A stretch of 5,463 bases of DNA. Source: an uncultured Phenylobacterium sp. (GTDB taxonomy: Bacteria; Pseudomonadota; Alphaproteobacteria; Caulobacterales; Caulobacteraceae). Of the stretch, positions 1-5,463 are shown piece by piece; position 1 is the first letter of the stretch, and the number at the start of each line of letters is the position of its first letter. The stretch spans positions 1-5,463 of the forward strand of contig CAMFHW010000314.1 in assembly GCA_945952175.1 (NCBI GenBank), written 5' to 3'. The position numbers and the translations under genes were made by a program. The notes below the pieces were generated by a model. The model was not told the DNA's origin, ran no database searches, and saw only the letters and a program-made list of their open reading frames with translations.

Positions 1-370
1 GGCCAATGCCACGCAGAAGAAGATATTCGAACAAGGCGTGCCGCAGCATAATGCTTCGGCTACCGCGACTTACGATATCGACGCGTTCTCGCTGATGGGC
101 CGGGTACGCTATTACGGCCCCTGGACCGACTCCACCGGCAACGCCACCGGCGACATCTTCCAGGAGTTCGGCGGCATCACCTTCTTCGACGTGGCGGCGA
201 CCTACCACGTCAACGACCACCTGTCGGTGAAGGTCGGGGCCGAGAACGTCGGCGACACCTATCCCGCCGAGGCGGTGTTCCAGGCCAGTCGCGGCCTCGT
301 CTACTCGCGAAACTCGCCCTACGACACCAACGGCGGCCAGTACTACGTGCGGCTGGACGCCAAGTTCTGA
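1..370 (+). CDS. TonB-dependent receptor, C-terminal fragment
   Basis: This is the 3' end of a gene that enters from the left; reading codons from base 2 gives 122 residues and then TGA. The segment looks like the last strands of a TonB-dependent outer-membrane beta-barrel. Alternating polar and aromatic stretches are visible (for example FSLMGRVRYYGPW and FFDVAATYHVNDHLSVKVGAENVGD), with the typical 'hxxhxVGAENVGDTYP' turn near the end. The protein ends in a strand YYVRLDAKF with a C-terminal phenylalanine, the usual Omp-assembly signal recognised by BamA. Such receptors import siderophores, cobalamin, sugars or other large substrates using energy from TonB-ExbB-ExbD. The plug domain and ligand-specific loops lie outside the window, so the substrate is unknown. 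A GTG at 38 is in frame, but the frame stays open upstream to the window edge and barrel-like sequence continues there, so I do not take it as a start. Confidence 0.88.
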   Translation, partial: ANATQKKIFEQGVPQHNASATATYDIDAFSLMGRVRYYGPWTDSTGNATGDIFQEFGGITFFDVAATYHVNDHLSVKVGAENVGDTYPAEAVFQASRGLVYSRNSPYDTNGGQYYVRLDAKF

Positions 371-377
371 CCCTTCC

Positions 378-485
378 GACGTCATGGCCGGCCCTGTGCC
401 GGCCACCCATGATCTCCGCGGGCGCAGGGCCTCCTCTGAACAGCCGCCGCTTATGGGTCGCCGGGACAAGCCCGGCGATGACGTC
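378..485. repeat. REP-like element: two hairpin units in inverted orientation
   Basis: Two 33-base arms, 378-410 and 453-485, are inverted copies of each other with 28 of 33 positions matching, separated by 42 bases. Each arm is itself a hairpin. The left stem is GGCCGGC (386-392) with GCCGGCC (398-404) around loop CCTGT. The right stem is CGCCGGG (459-465) with CCCGGCG (471-477) around loop ACAAG. A flanking T-A pair extends each stem. Four of the five differences between arms are two compensatory pairs that keep both stems perfect; the fifth is in the loop. The outer ends are GACGTCAT and ATGACGTC. The element fills the space between two convergent genes, a usual place for REP/BIME-like palindromes. 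Elements of this consensus recur between genes in alphaproteobacteria, from general knowledge. It may also act as a bidirectional 3'-end structure; an A6 run follows at 486-491. Confidence 0.82.
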
Positions 486-494
486 AAAAAAGGA

Positions 495-1799
495 TCAGTC
501 CTCCAGGATCCGGCTGTGCCGACGCGTGTCGCGCATGGTCAGGTAGACCAGCAGCGAGGCGGCGATCACCACGGTCACGTAGGTGAAGAACCAGGTCTCG
601 TGGCCGGCCTGCTTGAAGCCCAGGGCCGCGTATTCCGCGCCGCCGCCGAAGATGGCGTTGGCGATCGAGTAGGGCAGGGCGACACCCAGCGCCCGGACCT
701 CGGTCGGGAAGAGCTCGGCCTTCACCACCGCGTTCACCGAGGAATAGGCCGAGACGATCAGGGTCGCGCCGGTCACCAGGGCGAAGGCCGGCCAGACCTC
801 GCGCGTGGTCGAGAGCGTCGACAGGATCGGCCAGGTCAGCAGGGTTCCCAGCACCCCGAAGCCGATCAGGATCCAGCGGCGGCCGACCCGGTCGGACAGC
901 GAGCCGACCAGGGGCTGGACCAGCATGAACACCGCCAGCGCCCCGGCCGTGATGGCGTTGGCCTGGTCCTTGGAGAAGCCCGAGGTGTTGACCAGGAACT
1001 TCTGGATGTAGGTCGTGTAGGTGTAGTAGCCGAGCGTCCCGCCGGCGGTGAGGCCGATCACGGTCAGGCTCTCGCGGGGGTGGCTGACCAGCAGCCGCAA
1101 TGTGGTGGCCCGGGGCCCCTTGCGCGCCTGGAACGACGGCGTCTCGTCCATGCCCCGACGCAGCCAGAACACCGCAATCGCGAGCAGACCGCCGAAGGCG
1201 AAGGGCAGGCGCCAGCCGAACGCCTGCATGTCGGCGGGGCTGAGCAGCTTGGTGAAGGCCACCAGCACGCCCAGCGCCAGGAGCTGGCCGGCGATCAGGG
1301 TCGAATAGAAGATCCCCGACCAGAAGCCGCGATGGGCGCGTCCGGCCATCTCCGACAGGTAGGTGGCGCTGGTGCCGTATTCGCCGCCCATGCTGATCCC
1401 TTGCAGGATGCGGGCGAAGACCAGGATGGCGGGCGCGGCGACGCCGATCTGCGCATAGCCCGGGCAGACCGCGATCATCAGCGAGCCGAAGCACATCATG
1501 GCCACCGAGGCGATCATCGCCGCGCGCCGTCCGATCCGGTCGCCATAGAGGCCCATCAGCCAGGCGCCGACCGGGCGGGCGAGAAAGCCCACGCCGAACA
1601 CCGCCGCCGTGTTCAGAAGCTGCGCGGTCTGGTCGCCGGCCGGGAAGAAAACCTTGGCGAAATAGAGCGCGGCGGCCGCATAGACGAACCAGTCGAAGCT
1701 CTCGACCAGGTTCCCCGCCGATCCGGCCAGGATCGAACGCAGGCGATTGGCGTCACTCGCCGGCGCGGCGGCGGCCTTGTCGATGGCCTCGGCGGTCAA
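495..1799 (-). CDS. kgtP: KgtP-like MFS organic-acid:H+ symporter
   Basis: A 434-residue major facilitator superfamily transporter of the metabolite:H+ symporter group, collinear over its whole length with E. coli alpha-ketoglutarate permease KgtP as I remember it. Landmarks are GNLVESFDWFVY (29-40) at helix 1, loop 2-3 motif GDRIGRR (86-92), PAILVFARILQGISMGGEYGTSATYLSE (split at 123-150), WRLPFAFG (196-203), the second-half motif LSDRVGRR (301-308), and KAELFPTEVRALG (360-372) followed by NAIFGGGAEY. About twelve hydrophobic helices can be traced. The start is TTG (1797-1799), supported by GGGGAGGA seven bases upstream and by the lack of another Met before residue 95. It lies 70 bases downstream of the acyl-CoA synthetase on the same strand, so they probably form an operon. 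Alpha-ketoglutarate is the family's best known substrate; related members carry other carboxylates, so the substrate is not certain. Trp in the family's VEWFD motif is Ser34 here. Confidence 0.9.
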   Translation of the reverse strand: MTAEAIDKAAAAPASDANRLRSILAGSAGNLVESFDWFVYAAAALYFAKVFFPAGDQTAQLLNTAAVFGVGFLARPVGAWLMGLYGDRIGRRAAMIASVAMMCFGSLMIAVCPGYAQIGVAAPAILVFARILQGISMGGEYGTSATYLSEMAGRAHRGFWSGIFYSTLIAGQLLALGVLVAFTKLLSPADMQAFGWRLPFAFGGLLAIAVFWLRRGMDETPSFQARKGPRATTLRLLVSHPRESLTVIGLTAGGTLGYYTYTTYIQKFLVNTSGFSKDQANAITAGALAVFMLVQPLVGSLSDRVGRRWILIGFGVLGTLLTWPILSTLSTTREVWPAFALVTGATLIVSAYSSVNAVVKAELFPTEVRALGVALPYSIANAIFGGGAEYAALGFKQAGHETWFFTYVTVVIAASLLVYLTMRDTRRHSRILED

Positions 1800-1806
1800 T
1801 TGTCGG

Positions 1807-1814
1807 TCCTCCCC
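1807..1814 (-). promoter_or_regulatory. Ribosome binding site fixing a TTG start
   Basis: On the minus strand GGGGAGGA sits seven bases before TTG at 1799. It is a near-ideal Shine-Dalgarno sequence at good spacing. No ATG or GTG is placed comparably, and the coding similarity to KgtP-type proteins begins soon after, so this site decides the start of the transporter. Its strength suggests the transporter is translated on its own rather than purely by coupling to the synthetase upstream. Confidence 0.75.
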
Positions 1815-1869
1815 GGGGCGCGGATAGGACCGGGTTTCGGCGCAAGGTTCAATGGCGGATCGGGCCTGG

Positions 1870-3561
<1,692 letters not shown>

Positions 3562-3681
3562 GGCCCTTCGTCCCGGTTCGTTTCCTCAGGCCCGACCTAA
3601 GCGCAAACCAGCGCCGCGCGCCACGCTTCCGCAACCGACCTGCGGCGCCCATATTGCGGCTTCACCGGAGGGGCGGTCGCC
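3562..3681. promoter_or_regulatory. Divergent intergenic region between synthetase and racemase genes
   Basis: These 120 bases separate two divergent genes and must hold both promoters. I see no convincing -35/-10 pair on either strand. A small inverted repeat, CCGCA (3629-3633) with TGCGG (3641-3645) around seven bases, is present but is short and expected in GC-rich DNA. The racemase Shine-Dalgarno sequence lies at 3667-3673. Confidence 0.5.
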
Positions 3682-4362
3682 ATGAAGACCCTGGGCCTGC
3701 TCGGCGGCATGAGCGCCGAGAGCACCACGAGCTACTACCAGATGCTCAACCGCCTGGTGCGCGAGCGCCTTGGCGGCATGCATTCGGCGAGCCTCATCCT
3801 GTGGTCCATCGACTTCGCGCCGATGGCGCAGTTGCAGGCGGCGGGGAAGTGGGAGGAGGCCGGCGACCAGCTCGCCGAGGCCGCGCGTCGCCTGGAGGCG
3901 GCCGGCGCCAAGGCCATCCTGATCTGCGCCAACACCATGCATCTGGTCGCGCCACAGGTTCAGGCCGCCATCGGCGTGCCGGTGATCCACATCGCCGACG
4001 CCACGGCCGTCGCGATCAAGGCGGCTGGCTGCTCGCGGCCCCTTCTGCTCGCCACCGCCTTCACCATGGAGAAGCCGTTCTATCGCGACCGCTTGGCCGA
4101 ACAGGGCGTCCGGGCCTCCATCCCCAGCGACGCCGACCGCGCCCGCCTGCACGCGATCATCTATGACGAGCTTGTCCAGGGCGTGGTGTCGGAGGCCTCC
4201 AAGGCCGAGGTCCTGGCCATGATCGCCCGCGCCGACTGCGACAGCGTCATCTTCGGCTGCACCGAGATCGGCCTGCTCCTTTCGCCGTCCGACATCGCCC
4301 ATCCGGTGGTCGACACCGCCCTGGTCCATGCCCGGGCGGGCGTGGACTTCATGCTGGGCTAG
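3682..4362 (+). CDS. ygeA: Aspartate/glutamate racemase family protein, YgeA-like
   Basis: A 226-residue PLP-independent amino-acid racemase of the Asp/Glu racemase family. It matches E. coli YgeA, a broad-specificity racemase of about 230 residues, from end to end as I remember that sequence: MKTLGLLGGMSAEST (1-15), LGGMHSA (30-36), the first catalytic cysteine in ICANTMH (Cys82), HIADAT (103-108), and the second in IFGCTEIGLL (Cys193). Both cysteines of the two-base mechanism are present, so it should be active. It would interconvert L- and D-forms of an amino acid in the cytoplasm; YgeA prefers substrates such as homoserine, while classical relatives use aspartate, so the substrate here is open. 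The ATG start has GGAGGGG eight bases upstream, the best ribosome binding site in the window. It is monocistronic on + and convergent with the next gene, sharing the CTAG in which both stop codons lie. Confidence 0.92.
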   Translation: MKTLGLLGGMSAESTTSYYQMLNRLVRERLGGMHSASLILWSIDFAPMAQLQAAGKWEEAGDQLAEAARRLEAAGAKAILICANTMHLVAPQVQAAIGVPVIHIADATAVAIKAAGCSRPLLLATAFTMEKPFYRDRLAEQGVRASIPSDADRARLHAIIYDELVQGVVSEASKAEVLAMIARADCDSVIFGCTEIGLLLSPSDIAHPVVDTALVHARAGVDFMLG

Positions 4363-5051
4363 GGCAGGGCGCGAACGCCAAAGGCGTAGGGGTGGCCCAC
4401 GAGCAGGGCGGCGTAGATCGCCACGGCCAGGGCGATGCGCCACCAGCCGATCTCGGCCAGCTTCAGGGACTGACGCCCCGCCGCGATCGCCGCGAAAGGC
4501 ACATTCGAGGTCTGGGCGACGAAGCCGTCCCAGCTCGCGCCTAGGGCGCGCCGGCGCTTGGCGTCGATGCTGGTGGTTCCGAACAGCGCCAGCAGCAGCA
4601 TGGCCCCGAACAGCACGATCCCGGCGCGGTCGCCATTGACCAGCAGGTGTCCCGCCGCCCACAGGGCCACGCCCCACAGGAAGGGATGGCGGGTGATCCG
4701 CAGCATGCCCTTCACCAGGTCGGGCCGCTCCAGCGCGCCCTCCTGGCGCACGCTCGTCGGATTGGGCGTCGTGAGCCCCGGCACGATCAGCAGGATCGCC
4801 AGCAGCATGAGCGCGAGCTGGACGACGCGGGTCGCCGGCGTCACAGCCCAATAGGCCTGGTTCCAGGGCTCCGTCCGCGCGGCGGCGAAGGCGAAGCCCA
4901 GCCAGGTCAGCCCGGCGATCGAAGCCAGGGAGAACAGGCCCATATAGGGACCCTGGCCGATCGTCCCGGTGAGCGCGTGGCGCAGGCGCGTGCCGGAGAC
5001 CAGCAGGTGCAGCAGGACAAAGAAGACGGCGGCGGCGAGCAGGCTGGCCAT
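4359..5051 (-). CDS. NnrU family integral membrane protein
   Basis: A 230-residue membrane protein of the NnrU family. About six hydrophobic helices are visible, near residues 3-19, 37-57, 75-93, 124-140, 143-160 and 203-219. The family signature is clear: LHLLVSGTRLRH (14-25), the loop TTPNPTS (94-100), and LRITRHPFLWGVALWAAGHLLVNGD (117-141), with conserved His15, His122 and His135. NnrU was named from a denitrification locus in Rhodobacter, where it affects nitric-oxide-related metabolism. The plant and cyanobacterial relative Z-ISO is a heme-containing carotene isomerase, so the histidines may bind heme. No nitrite or nitric oxide reductase gene is nearby, so the local role is unknown. 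ATG at 5051 is preceded by GGAGGG with a rather short four-base spacing. The upstream region carries a perfect TTGACA and palindromes, hinting at regulation. Confidence 0.9.
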   Translation of the reverse strand: MASLLAAAVFFVLLHLLVSGTRLRHALTGTIGQGPYMGLFSLASIAGLTWLGFAFAAARTEPWNQAYWAVTPATRVVQLALMLLAILLIVPGLTTPNPTSVRQEGALERPDLVKGMLRITRHPFLWGVALWAAGHLLVNGDRAGIVLFGAMLLLALFGTTSIDAKRRRALGASWDGFVAQTSNVPFAAIAAGRQSLKLAEIGWWRIALAVAIYAALLVGHPYAFGVRALP

Positions 5052-5090
5052 GGATCCCTCCGCGAGGTTCCACGGAACCCTCTCCGATAT

Positions 5091-5120
5091 GATTTACATT
5101 GTCAAATTACAACGTAAACC
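5091..5120. promoter_or_regulatory. Operator-like inverted repeat in divergent promoter region
   Basis: GATTTACATTGT (5091-5102) and ACAACGTAAACC (5109-5120) form a dyad with 10 of 12 paired positions around a six-base spacer. The minus strand reads a perfect TTGACA at 5105-5100, across the dyad's centre, in the right area to be a -35 element for the NnrU-family gene, though I see no good -10 with it. A symmetric AT-rich site over a -35 is typical of repressor operators, for example of TetR-family proteins; the regulator is not in the window. Confidence 0.5.
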
Positions 5121-5132
5121 GGCTGCCGGTTT
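5116..5132. promoter_or_regulatory. Perfect 17-base palindrome, operator or hairpin
   Basis: AAACCGGC (5116-5123) and GCCGGTTT (5125-5132) are exact inverted copies around one central T. The site overlaps the right end of the preceding dyad by five bases. On + it is followed by TTTTGTTT-like sequence (5130-5137), which looks like an intrinsic terminator, but no plus-strand gene upstream needs one because the last plus-strand gene ends at 4362 and is followed by a gene on the opposite strand. A second regulatory site is therefore the more natural reading. Confidence 0.45.
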
Positions 5133-5212
5133 TGTTTCAGTCTGTAACAATCATGACATTTTTCGACCTTGGTCGGAGCCAAGCGTCAGCTATTCCTTGG
5201 AGACGATCACCC

Positions 5213-5463
5213 ATGATCCGAACGCTAGCCGCCGCCCTCATCGTGACGGCGCTGTCCGCCAGCACAGCCCTCGCCGCGCCCTGCAAGGACGCCAACGGCA
5301 AGTTCATCAAGTGCGCCGCAGCGCCAGCCGCCGCGCCAGCCGCCGCCCCCGCGGCCAGCAAGTCGGGGCGCTGCACAGACGCCAAGGGCAAGTTCATCAA
5401 GTGCTCGGCCGCCGCCGCGCCCGCCGCGGCTCCTGCGGCGAAGCCCGTCCCGCCCGCCAAGCC
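5213..5463 (+). CDS. Exported Ala/Pro-rich protein with CX9C repeats, 5' part
   Basis: An ATG at 5213 opens a frame that runs out of the window after 83 codons, so the gene is partial at its 3' end. TTGGAGA (5197-5203) gives a Shine-Dalgarno sequence nine bases upstream. Residues 1-21 are a clear Sec signal peptide: MIR, a hydrophobic core LAAALIVTALSAS, and an ALA cleavage site before Ala22. The mature part shows two copies of a 30-residue unit: CKDANGKFIKC (24-34) and CTDAKGKFIKC (54-64), each followed by Ala/Pro-rich linkers (AAAPAAAPAAAP and SAAAAPAAAPAA). The paired cysteines (CX9C) could form a disulfide in the periplasm, and the linkers look extended and flexible, perhaps spanning the periplasm or peptidoglycan. 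I do not recognise a named family with known function. Pro at -1 of Cys24 argues against a lipoprotein. It is divergent from the NnrU-family gene. Confidence 0.8.
   Translation, partial: MIRTLAAALIVTALSASTALAAPCKDANGKFIKCAAAPAAAPAAAPAASKSGRCTDAKGKFIKCSAAAAPAAAPAAKPVPPAK
5282..5404 (+). repeat. In-gene tandem repeat, 90-base period
   Basis: The 33-base block at 5282-5314 recurs at 5372-5404 with the same reading frame and only a few base changes; from GACGCCAA onward (5288 and 5378) the copies differ by a single base. The spacing is exactly 90 bases, 30 codons, and the GCC/GCG/CCC-rich linkers after each block are also alike. This points to recent duplication within the gene. Confidence 0.8.

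Noticed and set aside
38..370. Stand-alone 110-residue protein starting at GTG 38
   Set aside because: The frame is open upstream to the window edge, and the sequence is the C-terminal barrel of a TonB-dependent receptor.
3586..5073. Minus-strand open frame of 495 codons
   Set aside because: It overlaps the NnrU-family gene in another frame and the racemase in antisense. Both of those show real family motifs and good ribosome binding sites; this frame shows neither.
5276..5284. Lipobox before Cys24 of the exported protein
   Set aside because: The sequence is Ala-Ala-Pro-Cys. Proline at -1 does not suit signal peptidase II, while Ala-Leu-Ala is a good signal peptidase I site.
5285..5314. EF-hand-like calcium loop in DANGKFIK
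   Set aside because: Only the second half of a loop is faintly similar; the acidic ligands at positions 1, 3 and 5 and the final Glu are missing, and it is bracketed by cysteines.
5137..5460. Minus-strand frame with AAAGAAAGAA and HLMNLPLAS repeats
   Set aside because: The repeats are the reverse reading of the 90-base repeat in the plus-strand exported protein, which has a signal peptide and a ribosome binding site. The minus frame has neither.

Overview
The window is high-GC chromosomal DNA with strong codon bias and the general character of an alphaproteobacterium. A TonB-dependent receptor, a KgtP-type transporter, an NnrU-family membrane protein and a REP-like element with the 'GTCATnGCCGG..TTGT..CCGGC' pattern fit Caulobacteraceae (Caulobacter or Phenylobacterium type). 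The family-level placement is an inference from style, not from a marker gene.

Layout from left to right. (1) The last 122 codons of a TonB-dependent outer-membrane receptor on +. (2) A 124-base intergenic stretch filled by a pair of REP-like hairpins in inverted orientation, lying between two convergent genes. (3) A two-gene minus-strand unit: an ACSF2-like fatty/carboxylic acid acyl-CoA synthetase, followed 70 bases later by a KgtP-like proton-coupled organic-acid transporter that starts with TTG. (4) A 120-base divergent spacer, then a plus-strand YgeA-like aspartate/glutamate-type racemase with a very good ribosome binding site. (5) A minus-strand NnrU-family six-helix membrane protein, convergent with the racemase so that the two TAG stop codons share one CTAG. 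(6) A 161-base AT-rich divergent spacer holding two overlapping palindromes. (7) The start of a small exported Ala/Pro-rich protein with a 30-residue tandem repeat carrying a CX9C motif, cut by the window end.

How the genes may work together: the synthetase and transporter are probably co-transcribed and could import and then activate an organic acid, but the substrate cannot be read from the sequence. The racemase and the NnrU protein look like stand-alone housekeeping or accessory genes; no nitrite or nitric oxide reductase gene is visible. I see no defence system, phage, CRISPR array, tRNA, rRNA or insertion sequence. The most distinctive signals are the covarying REP-like pair, the operator-like dyads upstream of nnrU-like and the repeat gene, and the CX9C repeat protein itself. 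None of these amounts to a clearly new system from this window alone.
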